64,000 nt of DNA from Nevskia sp. (lineage in GTDB: Bacteria > Pseudomonadota > Gammaproteobacteria > Nevskiales > Nevskiaceae), in assembly GCA_023229645.1 (NCBI GenBank), contig JALNYU010000004.1:1-64000 (forward strand), read 5' to 3'. Every line of letters starts with the position of its first letter. Position 1 is the first letter of the stretch. Under the pieces are notes generated by a model that saw only the letters and a list, made by a program, of their open reading frames with translations, had not been told where the DNA came from and made no database searches. Position numbers and translations under genes: made by a program. Of the stretch, positions 52,655-62,743 are shown in pieces.

Positions 52655-53842
52655 CTATTCCTGCAAAGCCGAGCAGATAAATCCTTTTAAATAGCGGGTT
52701 TCGGGAATTGCCGGATGCACCGGATGATCCGGCCCTTGCGCCAACTGTTCGAGCACCTGCAAGCGCTTGCCGGCTGCGCGGGACTCGCGCAGCAACTCGC
52801 GCTGCAATTCTTCCGCGCTGAGATGATGCGAGCATGAGCAGGAGACGAGGATGCCGCCCGGCGCCAGTAGATTCAGCGCCGCGCGGTTGAGCCGCCCGTA
52901 CAACCCAAGTCCTTCCTCGTGATCGCGCTTGCGCTTGATCAAGGCCGGCGGGTCGACGACGACGAGATCAAACTTCCGGCCGCTGGTTGCCAGCTGCTTC
53001 ATGACGTCCAAAGCCTCACCACGCAAAGTTTCTAGCGTCGTGCCATTGAGCGCCGCGTTGCGCTGCGCGCCTTCTAACGCTGGCGCCGAGCTATCGATAC
53101 AAACAGCTTCAGCCGCACCGTAACCCTTGGCGCGCAACGCCCAGCCGCCGATGTACGAAAAGACATCGAGCACGCGAGAGTTCGGGGTGATGTAACGCGC
53201 TAGGCGGTCCCGATTGTCGCGTTGATCAAAAAACCAGCCGGTTTTTTGTCCGCCGCGCATCATCACTTCGAACTTGATGCCGGACTCGTCGATAACTACG
53301 GATTCCGGCACGTCACCCACTTCTTCGACGTACAACGGCAAATCTTCCGCTTCCCGTGCGGCGCTGTCGTTCCGCAATACAATTCCGCGCGGCTGAAACA
53401 CAATTTGCAATGCTGACAATAACTTGGCCTTCAAGCCTTCCATGCCGGCCGTGCCGATTTGAACGACAAGAACCTCGCCGTAGCGATCAACGACTAGGCC
53501 TGGCAAGCCATCGGCTTCACCGTAAACCACCCGATAGTACGGCGTGGTGTATAAACGTTGGCGCAGATTTAGTGCGGCTTCGAAGCGGCGAACAAACCAG
53601 TCGCTGTCGATTACCGCATCGAACTGGCCAGTGAGCAGGCGGCCGCACAGTAAAGCGTGCGGATTGATATAACCGGCACCCAATGGCTTGCCTCTTGCAT
53701 CTTCCCAACGGCAAAGGCTGCCGGGTGAAACGGTCTTCAGCGGGGTTTTCGCGCTATCGATTTCGTTAGAGTAAATCCACAGATGCCCGGCGCGGAGTCG
53801 CCGTTCTTCGTGGTTCTTGAGCCGCATGATGAGGTTGGACAC
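52655..53842 (-). CDS. rlmI: 23S rRNA (cytosine-5)-methyltransferase RlmI-type
   Basis: The 395-residue protein has an N-terminal PUA domain (KNHEERRLRAGHLWIYSNEI), a central EEHP-like domain and a class I methyltransferase (GGQKTGWFFDQRDNR, VLDVFSYIGGWALRA, VVDPPALIKRK). RlmI methylates C1962 of 23S rRNA. The Cys-bearing VSCSCSHHLS serves catalysis. It lies upstream of lgt on the same strand and diverges from nuoA. Confidence 0.92.
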   Translation of the reverse strand: MSNLIMRLKNHEERRLRAGHLWIYSNEIDSAKTPLKTVSPGSLCRWEDARGKPLGAGYINPHALLCGRLLTGQFDAVIDSDWFVRRFEAALNLRQRLYTTPYYRVVYGEADGLPGLVVDRYGEVLVVQIGTAGMEGLKAKLLSALQIVFQPRGIVLRNDSAAREAEDLPLYVEEVGDVPESVVIDESGIKFEVMMRGGQKTGWFFDQRDNRDRLARYITPNSRVLDVFSYIGGWALRAKGYGAAEAVCIDSSAPALEGAQRNAALNGTTLETLRGEALDVMKQLATSGRKFDLVVVDPPALIKRKRDHEEGLGLYGRLNRAALNLLAPGGILVSCSCSHHLSAEELQRELLRESRAAGKRLQVLEQLAQGPDHPVHPAIPETRYLKGFICSALQE

Positions 53843-54055
53843 GGATAGTTTGGATTTGGGAAGCGTGGGAAAGGAAACAAAGTGTTAACGCGTGCGAAAC
53901 AAACTGTGACTGTAGTTAATTATTACTTCCGATATTATACTGGGCCTATCAACCCGAACCTCTCATCGAGAAGCCTGGATATTTGAGGCAGCAGATGAGC
54001 GGCGTAGTTATTAAAGCCCGGGTAGCAAACATTTTCGCAGGGGAGTAAGCAGCTG
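53843..54055 (+). promoter_or_regulatory. nuo operon promoter region
   Basis: Between rlmI and nuoA lie 213 bases with an AT-rich patch carrying TATACT (53936-53941), a fair -10; the matching -35 is weak. GGGGAG (about 12 bases before the ATG) is the nuoA ribosome site. No tRNA-Leu gene, often found here in other Gammaproteobacteria, is present. Confidence 0.45.
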
Positions 54056-54499
54056 ATGAAGTTCTTGACTTCATACACGCCACAGACCTGGGCATTGGTC
54101 GTCTACGTGGCAGCGGTGCTGTTCGTCGTTGCCTTGATGGTAGGCCTATCTGCCTTGCTCGGCAGTAAAAATCATGGCCGCGCAAAAAACGAAGCGTTCG
54201 AATCCGGCGTCGTCGGGGTCGGTGGCGGCCATCTTCGTTTTTCAGCGAAATTTTATCTTGTGGCAATGTTTTTCGTGCTTTTCGATTTGGAAGCCGTATT
54301 TCTCTACGCATGGGCGGTGTCCGTGCGCGATACTGGCTGGGCAGGTTTTATCGAAGCCACGATCTTTATCGCCGTATTGCTGATTGGTTTAGTCTATCTC
54401 TGGCGCCTCGGCGGGCTAGACTGGGCCCCGGTAACACGTGCGGGTCGGCGCGAGCTGCCAAGCTTGAAGCCCCCCGTTGAAGATCCGAGCGCGCGCTAA
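54056..54499 (+). CDS. nuoA: NADH-quinone oxidoreductase subunit A
   Basis: The 147-residue membrane subunit of complex I has three helices. Conserved parts are the loop with KNEAFESGVVGVGG and FVLFDLEAVFLYAWAVS. Its C-terminal tail after WRLGGLDWAP is slightly extended. It is the first gene of the nuo operon. Confidence 0.96.
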   Translation: MKFLTSYTPQTWALVVYVAAVLFVVALMVGLSALLGSKNHGRAKNEAFESGVVGVGGGHLRFSAKFYLVAMFFVLFDLEAVFLYAWAVSVRDTGWAGFIEATIFIAVLLIGLVYLWRLGGLDWAPVTRAGRRELPSLKPPVEDPSAR

Positions 54500-54554
54500 G
54501 GCGGCTGAGTAGCCGGCGTTCCCCCGCAACGTTAACTAATTTCAGGAAGTAACC

Positions 54555-55217
54555 GTGGAATATAGTCTGTCGCGCATCGACAAGAACGGTCAGAAGCACT
54601 CTCCGACTCCGCCGGGCGTCAACTCCGGCGAAGGCTACATCGAAGACGAAGTTCGAAAAAATATCGTACTAACGACACTTTCGGATCTAATTAACTGGAG
54701 CCGCAAGAATTCAATCTGGCCGTATAACTTCGGCATTTCATGCTGCTACGTTGAAATGGCCACGGCATTTACCAGCCCCCATGACTTGGCTCGCTTTGGC
54801 TCCGAAGTCATCCGCGCATCGCCGCGCCAAGCGGATCTCATCGTCATTGCCGGCACCTGCTTCATGAAAATGGCGCCGGTCGTGCAGCGCCTGTATGAAC
54901 AGATGTTGGAGCCGCGCTGGGTTATTTCAATGGGCTCGTGCGCAAATTCCGGCGGCATGTACGACATTTACTCCGTCGTACAAGGCGTTGATAAATTTTT
55001 GCCGGTCGATGTTTACATCCCCGGTTGCCCGCCCCGCCCGGAAGCTTTTTTACAGGCGCTGATGCTTTTACAAGATTCGATCGCCGAAGAAACACGGCCG
55101 TTGTCTTGGGTGGTTGGCGATCAAGGGGTTTATCGCAAGCCGATGCCGGCGCAGCGCGATGTCAAATTGGCGGCGCGCTCGGCGCAGACGATATTGCGTA
55201 GTCCCGATTCGGTATAA
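54555..55217 (+). CDS. nuoB: NADH-quinone oxidoreductase subunit B
   Basis: The 220-residue peripheral-arm subunit carries cluster N2, the last [4Fe-4S] before quinone. Ligands are the paired cysteines in FGISCCYVEMA, one in AGTCFMKMAP and one in PGCPPRPEA. The start is GTG 54555 after AGGAAGTAACC. A gap of 143 bases, unusually long for this operon, separates it from nuoCD. Confidence 0.96.
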   Translation: MEYSLSRIDKNGQKHSPTPPGVNSGEGYIEDEVRKNIVLTTLSDLINWSRKNSIWPYNFGISCCYVEMATAFTSPHDLARFGSEVIRASPRQADLIVIAGTCFMKMAPVVQRLYEQMLEPRWVISMGSCANSGGMYDIYSVVQGVDKFLPVDVYIPGCPPRPEAFLQALMLLQDSIAEETRPLSWVVGDQGVYRKPMPAQRDVKLAARSAQTILRSPDSV

Positions 55218-55330
55218 ACAAGGTCCTCACCAGGGAGCAGCTGCGGCGGTCGGAGTTCGTACCCGTAGTTGCATGTGCCGATGCATTTAGCTTGAGGCTG
55301 TAAACCGTGCGCTCGTATGCGTAATGAGCG

Positions 55331-55351
55331 ACTGGAAACTGGAAACTGGAA
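55331..55351 (+). repeat. Three tandem ACTGGAA heptamers
   Basis: ACTGGAA occurs three times in a row, ending nine bases before the nuoCD ATG. The GGAA in each unit could act as a weak ribosome site, so repeat number might affect nuoCD translation. The rest of the nuoB-nuoCD gap shows nothing else. Confidence 0.7.
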
Positions 55352-55360
55352 CCGCTTCTC

Positions 55361-57148
55361 ATGGCTGACGATGCCCCTCAATTTCGAAACCCAGCGCCGT
55401 CCGGCGTAGTCCCGGACGTCGTACGGGAGCTGTACGCGCGCTTCGGCGAAAACACCTTCGTTTATCAGCCGACGAAGGACGATGCGCCGACGTTATGGGT
55501 GCCGCTGGAACAGCGCGACGCCGTGCTGATTTTCTTGAAGCACTACATCCCGCGGCCGTACAAGATGCTGCTCGACTTGCACGCGGTCGACGAGCGCATG
55601 CGCCGCCACCGTGACGGCCTGCCGCCGGCTGATTTCACGCTGTTCTACCACCTGCTGTCGATCGAGCGGAACTCCGACGTCCGCATCAAGGTTGCGCTGA
55701 ACGGCGAATATCCGGTCGTGAAGTCGATCGTTCCGATCTGGGCCAACGCCAACTGGTATGAGCGTGAAACCTGGGATCTGTTCGGCATTAAATTCGAAGG
55801 CCACCCCAATCTGCAGCGCATCCTGCTGCCGCGCTACTGGAAAGGCCACCCGCTGCGCAAGGAATATCCGGCGCGCGCAACCGAATTCGATCCTTATTTG
55901 CTAACCGCCGCGCGGCAGGACGAAGAGCAAAACGCGCTGCTGTTTAATCCTGAAGAATGGGGCATGAAACGGTCGGAGCGCGAGCACGACTACATGTTCC
56001 TGAACCTCGGTCCGAACCACCCTTCTGCGCACGGTGCATTCCGTATCGTCTTGCAGTTGGACGGTGAAGAGATCGTCGACTGCGTGCCCGATATCGGCTA
56101 CCACCATCGTGGTGCCGAAAAGATGGCCGAACGGCAGAGTTGGCACACGTTCATTCCGTACACCGACCGTATCGATTACCTCGGCGGCGTGATGAACAAC
56201 TTGCCGTACGTGTTAGCGGTGGAAAAACTCGCAGGCATCAAGGTACCGGACCGCGTGAATGCGATCCGCGTGATGATGGCTGAGTTCTTCCGCATCACCT
56301 CGCATCTGCTCTTCCTCGGCACGTTCATTCAGGACGTCGGCGCGATGACGCCGATCTTCTTCATGTTCACCGATCGGCAAAAAGCTTATGACGTGATCGA
56401 AGCCATTACCGGCTTCCGCATGCACCCGGCGTGGTACCGCATCGGCGGCGTGGCGCACGACTTGCCAAACGGCTGGGACCGTAAAGTTCGCGAATTCTTA
56501 GACTGGTTCCCGAAGCGGCTCGATGAATATCAAAAAGCGGCGCTGAATAACAGCATCCTGCGCGCGCGTACGATCAACGTTGCCCAGTACAACAGCGAAG
56601 AAGCGGTTGAGTGGGGCATTACCGGCCCTGGCTTGCGTGCCACCGGCGTTGATTTCGATCTGCGCAAGAAGCGGCCGTACTCTGGGTACGAGAATTTCGA
56701 ATTCGAAGTGCCGTTGGCGAACAACGGCGATGCGTTTGATCGCGCCATTGTTCGCATTAACGAAATGCGGGAAAGCGTCAAGATCATCAAGCAGTGCATG
56801 AACCACATGCCGGCTGGCCCGTATAAGGCTGATCACCCGCTGACCTGCCCGCCGCCGAAAGAGCGGACGTTGCAAGATATTGAAACGCTGATTACGCACT
56901 TCCTCGGCGTGAGCTGGGGGCCGGTGATGCCGCCGGGTGAGTCGTGTCAGTTGATCGAAGCAACTAAAGGCATTAACAGCTATTACCTGACCAGCGACGG
57001 CAGCACGATGAGCTATCGCACGCGCATCCGTACGCCGAGCTTCGCGCATTTGCAAGCAATTCCCTACATTATCAAGGGCGCCATGATTCCTGATTTGATC
57101 ATGCTGCTCGCCACCATTGACTTTGTGATGGCCGATGTCGACCGCTAA
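55361..57148 (+). CDS. nuoC: NADH-quinone oxidoreductase fused subunit C/D
   Basis: This 595-residue protein joins NuoC (residues about 1-190: ETWDLFGIKFEGHPNLQRIL) and NuoD (from about 205: FLNLGPNHPSAHGAFR, DIGYHHRGAEKMAE, then DRGDAFDR-like NNGDAFDRAIVRINEM, ending in IDFVMADVDR). NuoD shapes the quinone site together with NuoB. The fusion is characteristic of E. coli-like complex I (NuoCD, about 600 residues) and supports a gammaproteobacterial host. It overlaps nuoE by 14 bases. Confidence 0.96.
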   Translation: MADDAPQFRNPAPSGVVPDVVRELYARFGENTFVYQPTKDDAPTLWVPLEQRDAVLIFLKHYIPRPYKMLLDLHAVDERMRRHRDGLPPADFTLFYHLLSIERNSDVRIKVALNGEYPVVKSIVPIWANANWYERETWDLFGIKFEGHPNLQRILLPRYWKGHPLRKEYPARATEFDPYLLTAARQDEEQNALLFNPEEWGMKRSEREHDYMFLNLGPNHPSAHGAFRIVLQLDGEEIVDCVPDIGYHHRGAEKMAERQSWHTFIPYTDRIDYLGGVMNNLPYVLAVEKLAGIKVPDRVNAIRVMMAEFFRITSHLLFLGTFIQDVGAMTPIFFMFTDRQKAYDVIEAITGFRMHPAWYRIGGVAHDLPNGWDRKVREFLDWFPKRLDEYQKAALNNSILRARTINVAQYNSEEAVEWGITGPGLRATGVDFDLRKKRPYSGYENFEFEVPLANNGDAFDRAIVRINEMRESVKIIKQCMNHMPAGPYKADHPLTCPPPKERTLQDIETLITHFLGVSWGPVMPPGESCQLIEATKGINSYYLTSDGSTMSYRTRIRTPSFAHLQAIPYIIKGAMIPDLIMLLATIDFVMADVDR

Positions 57149-57692
57149 CGCTAATTCTGGGGCTAACGCGCCCGTGCTGAAACTGGCCGATCTGGTGGGC
57201 GGGCGTAAGCCTGTAGAACCGCCGTTCGTGTTTTCTGACGAAGAACGGCACGAGATCGAACACGAACTCGGGCACTACGACGACAACCGCGCCGCAACGA
57301 TCGAAGCCTTGAAGATCGTGCAAAAGCACCGCGGTTGGGTGCCAGACAACGCGATCGCGCCGCTCGGCGAGATCATCGGCATTCCGGCTTCGGATGTTGA
57401 AGGCGTGGCGACGTTCTACAACATGATCTTCCGGCGCCCGGTTGGGCGGAACGTGATCAAGCTCTGCGACAGCATCTCGTGCTTTTTGACCGGCTACGAC
57501 GAAGTGCGCGAAGCGATCATCAGACACATCGGCGTCGGTCTTGGCCAGACAACCGCAGACAATCGCTTCACGCTGCTGCCGATTTGCTGTCTTGGTGCCT
57601 GCGATAAAGGCCCGGTCGCGATGATCAACGACGATACGATCGGCAATCTTGATCCGACTCAGATCCCGAAACTGTTGGAGCAGTACCCGTGA
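57135..57692 (+). CDS. nuoE: NADH-quinone oxidoreductase subunit E
   Basis: The 185-residue subunit holds cluster N1a with ligands in LCDSISCFL and CCLGACDKGP, in the thioredoxin-like [2Fe-2S] fold. FYNMIFRRPVGRN is conserved. The first 35 residues are an extension in the overlap with nuoCD. The stop overlaps the nuoF GTG. Confidence 0.95.
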   Translation: MSTANANSGANAPVLKLADLVGGRKPVEPPFVFSDEERHEIEHELGHYDDNRAATIEALKIVQKHRGWVPDNAIAPLGEIIGIPASDVEGVATFYNMIFRRPVGRNVIKLCDSISCFLTGYDEVREAIIRHIGVGLGQTTADNRFTLLPICCLGACDKGPVAMINDDTIGNLDPTQIPKLLEQYP

Positions 57693-58987
57693 CCGCCCCT
57701 GCCGAAATTAGACCGCTGACCGCGCACGTCGCAGCCGATGGTGCGCCGCTCAGCCTGAAAATCTACGAAGCCACCGGCGGTTATCGCGCGGTGCGTAAAG
57801 CCCTGAAGGATATGCAGCCGGGCGACGTCACAAAAACCGTTAAGGACGCGAATCTGCGCGGCCGTGGCGGTGCGGGCTTCCCGACGGGCGTTAAGTGGGG
57901 CCTCGTGCCGATGGGCGACGCTGCGCCGAAGAGCAAATATCTGGTCTGCAACGCAGACGAGATGGAGCCCGGCACGTTCAAAGACCGTTTGCTGATGGAA
58001 TCCACGCCGCATCAGTTAGTCGAGTCGATGATCATCGCCGGTTATGCGATGCAGGCAACACGGGCCTACATCTTCCTGCGCGGCGAATACGTGCTGGCAG
58101 CGAAGAATCTGAACGCCGCGATCGCGGAGGCAAACGCCGCCGGGTATCTCGGCCAGAACATTCTCGGTTCCGGCTGGAGCATGGATCTGCACGTGCACAC
58201 CGGTGCCGGCCGCTATATCTGCGGCGAAGAAACGGCATTAATCAACTCGCTGGAAGGCCGCCGCGCTAACCCGCGTGCGAAGCCGCCGTTCCCGGCAATC
58301 GCTGGCCTTTGGGGCAAGCCGACGGTTGTCAATAACGTCGAAACCCTCTGCAACGTGCCGCATATCATTAACAACGGCGCCGAATGGTTCGTGGGTTTAA
58401 ACCAAGGCAAGAGTAAAGACGGCGGTACCAAGTTGTACGGCGTCTCGGGCCGCGCTAAAAAAACCGGGCTGTGGGAACTGCCGATCGGCACCACTGCGCG
58501 TGAAATTTTGGAAGTGCACGCTGGCGGCATGAAAGATGGCCTGAATCTGAAGTGCTGGCTGCCGGGCGGCGCCTCCACCGACTTCCTGATGCCGGAGCAT
58601 CTGGATCTGGCAATGGATTTCGACACGATTGCAAAAGCGGGCAGCCGTATGGGCACTGGTTTGCTGACCGTCGTCGACGACAAACAGAACATTTTGTCGG
58701 TGGTGCGCAACCTTGAAGAATTCTTCGCCCGTGAATCTTGCGGCTGGTGCACGCCGTGCCGTGATGGTCTGCCGTGGACTGAGAAACTGGTCCGTGCGCT
58801 GGAACGCGGCGAAGGCCAAGAAGGCGATATCGAAACGCTCGAACAACTGACCCGCTTCCTCGGACCGGGCAAGACTTTCTGCGCCCATGCACCGGGTGCA
58901 ATGGAGCCTTTGCAATCGGCTCTGAAATTCTTCCGCGCCGAGTTTGAAGCCGGCATCAAAAAAGCCTCGGCGCAAGCCGCTGCTTGA
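57689..58987 (+). CDS. nuoF: NADH-quinone oxidoreductase subunit F
   Basis: The 432-residue subunit binds NADH, FMN and cluster N3. Motifs: GRGGAGFPTGVKW (NADH/FMN), GAGRYICGEETALINSLEG and the [4Fe-4S] ligands ESCGWCTPCRDG. GTG 57689 overlaps the nuoE stop (GTGA). Confidence 0.97.
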   Translation: MTAPAEIRPLTAHVAADGAPLSLKIYEATGGYRAVRKALKDMQPGDVTKTVKDANLRGRGGAGFPTGVKWGLVPMGDAAPKSKYLVCNADEMEPGTFKDRLLMESTPHQLVESMIIAGYAMQATRAYIFLRGEYVLAAKNLNAAIAEANAAGYLGQNILGSGWSMDLHVHTGAGRYICGEETALINSLEGRRANPRAKPPFPAIAGLWGKPTVVNNVETLCNVPHIINNGAEWFVGLNQGKSKDGGTKLYGVSGRAKKTGLWELPIGTTAREILEVHAGGMKDGLNLKCWLPGGASTDFLMPEHLDLAMDFDTIAKAGSRMGTGLLTVVDDKQNILSVVRNLEEFFARESCGWCTPCRDGLPWTEKLVRALERGEGQEGDIETLEQLTRFLGPGKTFCAHAPGAMEPLQSALKFFRAEFEAGIKKASAQAAA

Positions 58988-59009
58988 ACCTTTGGATACG
59001 GATTAGCTC

Positions 59010-61748
59010 GTGGCCACCATTCATGTAGACGGTAAGCAGTACACGGTAGACGGGGCGGACAATCTGCTACAGGCCTGTCTCAGCCTGGGTCTGGATATCC
59101 CTTATTTCTGCTGGCATCCAGCGCTCGGCAGCGTTGGCGCGTGTCGCCAGTGCGCGGTCAAGCAGTATAAGGACGCGAACGATACCAACGGTCGCATCGT
59201 CATGTCCTGCATGACGCCGGCGACCGACGGCACGTTTATCTCAATCGCCGACGACGAATCCAAAGCGTTTCGCGAGAGCGTTGTCGAGTGGTTGATGTCG
59301 AACCACCCGCACGACTGCCCGGTCTGCGAAGAAGGCGGCCACTGCCATCTGCAGGATATGACGGTAATGACCGGCCACTCGGCCCGCCGTTATCGTTTCA
59401 CCAAGCGCACCCACACCAATCAAGATCTCGGTCCGTTCATCGGCCATGAGATGAATCGCTGCATCAGCTGCTACCGCTGTGTCCGTTATTACAAGGATTA
59501 CGCTGGCGGGCCTGATCTCGGCGTCTACGGCTCGGCGAGCCGCGTTTATTTCGGTCGCGCTGAAGACGGGGTGCTGGAAAGCGAATTCTCGGGCAACTTG
59601 GTTGAAGTCTGCCCCACCGGCGTGTTCACCGACAAAACCCATAGCGAACGCTATAACCGCAAATGGGACATGCAGTTCGCGCCGAGTATCTGCCAGGGCT
59701 GCAGCGTTGGCTGCAATATCTCGCCTGGCGAACGCTATGGCGAACTGCGCCGGATCGAAAACCGCTTCAATGGCTCGGTCAACCATTATTTCCTCTGCGA
59801 CCGCGGCCGCTTCGGCTACGGCTTCGTCAACCGCGCCGATCGCCCGCGCCAGCCGATGGCGCTGCAGAACGGCGTGCAGGTCGGGATTAATCCGAACGAA
59901 GCACTGTTGAATGCAACGAATTTGCTGAAAGCGGCGAAAGGGATCGTCGGTATTGGTTCGCCGCGCGCCAGTTTGGAATCGAATTTCTCGCTACGCACGC
60001 TAGTCGGTGCCGAGCATTTCTTCGATGGCCACGCCGCCGCCGAGGGCGCCTTGGTCAAGCGCGTCGCAGAAGTGCTGAGCACCGGCCCAGTTGCAGCGGC
60101 AACGCTACGCGGTATTGAAAGCGCGGATGCCGCTTTCGTGCTCGGCGAAGACATCATCAATACCGCGCCGCGCGTTGCACTGGCGCTGCGGCAGGTCGCG
60201 CGCGGTAAAGCGACGGAACTGGGCGCAGCCAAAGGTATTGCCGATTGGCAGGCCATCGCCCTCGCCGACATCGCGCAGCACGATAAAAATCCGGTATTCA
60301 TCGCCACGCCGGACGCCACGCGGATCGACGACATCGCGAAAACTACCGTGCGCGCTGCGCCGGCAGACCTCGCTCGCCTCGGCTATGCGGTTGCACATCT
60401 GATCGACGCCGCCTCGCCGGCCGTTGTCGGGCTCGACGCTGCGGCCCTGGCTGAAGCGCAGGCGATTGCCGATGCGCTGCTCGCCGCTAAGCGACCGGTT
60501 ATCGTCTCCGGCACCGGTGCCGGACTCGAAGCCATGATTAACGCCGCGGCCAATATCGCCTGGGCGCTGCACGCGAAAGGCAAGCACGTTGAGTTGGTGC
60601 TCGCCGTGCCGGAAGTGAATAGCCTCGGCGCAGCGTTGATGAATGCGGGCAGCATTGAAGGCGCCTTTGCCGCGATCGAATCCGGCGCCGCCGATACGCT
60701 CGTCGTACTGGAAAACGATCTGTACCGTCGTGCGCCGGCGGCGCAGGTCGATCGGATACTCGCAAAAGCGAAGCTGATCGTGCTCGATCACCAAGCCACG
60801 GCCACCAGCGCCAAAGCCGAGCTATTGCTGTCGTCGGGCAGCTTTGCCGAAAGCGATGGCACGGTCGTTAACAACGAAGGCCGCGCTCAGCGTTATTTCC
60901 AAATCTACGATGCCGCTTATTACAAGCCAGGCACCGTAATGCGCGAAAGTTGGAACTGGCTGCACGAGCTCAAAGCGCAAAGCCGCGGAGAGTCGCTGGC
61001 TTGGGGCCACTTGGACGATGCGACCGCCGAATGCGCCGCGGCGATTCCGGCGCTGGCCAACATCGCCGCCGCTGCGCCGGGCGCAAAATTCCGCATCGGC
61101 GGTTTGAAGATCGCCCGCGAACCGCATCGTTACAGCGGCCGCACCGCGATGCGCGCCAATCTTTCGGTTCATGAACCGCGCCAGCCGCAAGACGCAGACA
61201 CTGCACTCGCCTTCTCGATGGAAGGCCATAACGGCATCCAAGCGGGCGAACGCCCGGCGTCGCTCATTCCGTATGCCTGGGCACCGGGCTGGAATTCGCC
61301 ACAGTCTTGGAGCAAGTTCCAGGACGAGGTCGGCGGTCATTCCAAAGGCGGCGACGCGGGTATCCGCTTGATCGAACCGGCTGCGAACGCACCGGCCGTG
61401 CCGGCTTACGCCAACCACGTACCGGCGGCGTTTATGCCGCGCAAAGGTGAGTTGCAAGTCGTCACGCTGCAACACATCTTCGGCAGCGAAGAGTTGTCAG
61501 CACAGGCTGCGCCGGTGCAGACCCGCATCCCGACCGCATACGTTGCGCTTGGCGAAATGGATGCCGCAGCGCTGGGGATCAAAGACGGCAGCATCGTTGA
61601 ACTGACATTGGACGGCGTTAATGTGCGTCTTCCCGCCAGCGTCAAAGCCGATTTTATCGACGGCACCGTTGGCGTGCCGGTATTGCCGGGCGTGCCATTC
61701 GCAGTGGCAGGTACCTGGGCCAAGCTCTCCGGAGTTAGTGCGGCATGA
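59010..61748 (+). CDS. nuoG: NADH-quinone oxidoreductase subunit G
   Basis: The 912-residue subunit has an N-terminal [2Fe-2S] domain (CWHPALGSVGACRQCAVKQY), a His/Cys-liganded cluster region (HDCPVCEEGGHCHLQDM), NRCISCYRCVRYYKDY and a molybdopterin-oxidoreductase-like remainder beginning CQGCSVGCNI (the extra N7-type cysteines seen in E. coli). Length matches the E. coli protein (about 908). It starts with GTG and its stop overlaps the nuoH ATG. Confidence 0.96.
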   Translation: MATIHVDGKQYTVDGADNLLQACLSLGLDIPYFCWHPALGSVGACRQCAVKQYKDANDTNGRIVMSCMTPATDGTFISIADDESKAFRESVVEWLMSNHPHDCPVCEEGGHCHLQDMTVMTGHSARRYRFTKRTHTNQDLGPFIGHEMNRCISCYRCVRYYKDYAGGPDLGVYGSASRVYFGRAEDGVLESEFSGNLVEVCPTGVFTDKTHSERYNRKWDMQFAPSICQGCSVGCNISPGERYGELRRIENRFNGSVNHYFLCDRGRFGYGFVNRADRPRQPMALQNGVQVGINPNEALLNATNLLKAAKGIVGIGSPRASLESNFSLRTLVGAEHFFDGHAAAEGALVKRVAEVLSTGPVAAATLRGIESADAAFVLGEDIINTAPRVALALRQVARGKATELGAAKGIADWQAIALADIAQHDKNPVFIATPDATRIDDIAKTTVRAAPADLARLGYAVAHLIDAASPAVVGLDAAALAEAQAIADALLAAKRPVIVSGTGAGLEAMINAAANIAWALHAKGKHVELVLAVPEVNSLGAALMNAGSIEGAFAAIESGAADTLVVLENDLYRRAPAAQVDRILAKAKLIVLDHQATATSAKAELLLSSGSFAESDGTVVNNEGRAQRYFQIYDAAYYKPGTVMRESWNWLHELKAQSRGESLAWGHLDDATAECAAAIPALANIAAAAPGAKFRIGGLKIAREPHRYSGRTAMRANLSVHEPRQPQDADTALAFSMEGHNGIQAGERPASLIPYAWAPGWNSPQSWSKFQDEVGGHSKGGDAGIRLIEPAANAPAVPAYANHVPAAFMPRKGELQVVTLQHIFGSEELSAQAAPVQTRIPTAYVALGEMDAAALGIKDGSIVELTLDGVNVRLPASVKADFIDGTVGVPVLPGVPFAVAGTWAKLSGVSAA

Positions 61749-62725
61749 ACTTCTTCACTCCCGAAATCGTTGCGATCATCATTGAGGTCGTAAAAGGTTT
61801 AGTCATTCTGTTCGGCATGGTCATTGTCGCAGCGCTGCTGATCTGGATTGAGCGCCGCGTACTGGGTCTCTGGCAGGATCGCTACGGCCCGAACCGCGTT
61901 GGTTACGCCGGCTCGCTACAAGTGGTCGCCGACATGCTGAAAATCTTCTTCAAGGAAGATTGGATCCCGCCGTTTGTCGACAAGCCGACGTTCATCATCG
62001 CGCCGATGATCGCGATGGGCACATTGATGCTCGCGTTTGTGCTGATCCCCATTACGCCAACCTGGGGCGTAGCGCCCGATCTTGGCATCGGCGTGTTGTT
62101 TTTCTTCGCCATCGCCGGCATCGAGGTTTACGCAGTCATGCTCGGCGGCTGGTCTTCGAACAGCAAGTATTCGCTGCTCGGCGGTCTGCGTTCGGCGGCA
62201 CAAATGGTGTCGTACGAAGTGTTCATGGGCATCGCCTTAATGGGCGTGGTCATGGAAACCGGCTCGTTCAGCATGAATGCGATCGTGGAGTACCAAGCCA
62301 CACATCATTGGTTCATTTTGTCGCAGTTCTTCGGGTTCTGTACGTTCGCGCTGGCCGGCATCGCCACCGTGCATCGTCATCCGTTCGATCTTCCGGAAGC
62401 GGAGCAAGAACTGGCGGCCGGCTATCACACCGAATATTCCGGCATGAAATTCGGCATGTTCATGGTCGCCGAATACGTTGGTGTCGTGCTGATTTCAGCG
62501 CTGTTGGTCACGTTGTTCTTTGCTGGCTGGCACGGGCCGTTCTTCGCGCCGATTGTCTGGTTCGTATTGAAGACGCTGTTCTTCGTCATGCTCTTCATTC
62601 TGCTGCGCGCGGCCCTGCCGCGTCCGCGCTACGACCAAGTCATGGCGGGCGGCTGGAAGTTCTGTCTGCCGCTGGCAGTCGTCAATCTGCTCGTCACCGC
62701 CGCCGTTGTGCTGGCGACCGAATAA
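61745..62725 (+). CDS. nuoH: NADH-quinone oxidoreductase subunit H
   Basis: The 326-residue membrane subunit links the peripheral arm and quinone tunnel to the proton channels. Conserved stretches are WIERRVLGLWQDRYGPNRVG, HRHPFDLPEAEQELAAGYHTEYSG and RAALPRPRYDQVM, with eight helices. ATGA overlap with nuoG. Confidence 0.97.
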   Translation: MNFFTPEIVAIIIEVVKGLVILFGMVIVAALLIWIERRVLGLWQDRYGPNRVGYAGSLQVVADMLKIFFKEDWIPPFVDKPTFIIAPMIAMGTLMLAFVLIPITPTWGVAPDLGIGVLFFFAIAGIEVYAVMLGGWSSNSKYSLLGGLRSAAQMVSYEVFMGIALMGVVMETGSFSMNAIVEYQATHHWFILSQFFGFCTFALAGIATVHRHPFDLPEAEQELAAGYHTEYSGMKFGMFMVAEYVGVVLISALLVTLFFAGWHGPFFAPIVWFVLKTLFFVMLFILLRAALPRPRYDQVMAGGWKFCLPLAVVNLLVTAAVVLATE

Positions 62726-62743
62726 GCAAGAAGGTCTCAAGAC

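Noticed and set aside
53940..54055. tRNA-Leu gene upstream of nuoA
   Set aside because: This position often holds tRNA-Leu in relatives, but no cloverleaf, D-loop or TTCRANNC motif is seen.
54056..57148. Frame break to explain nuoC and nuoD in one gene
   Set aside because: The reading frame is continuous with a normal linker and matches the NuoCD fusion known in E. coli.
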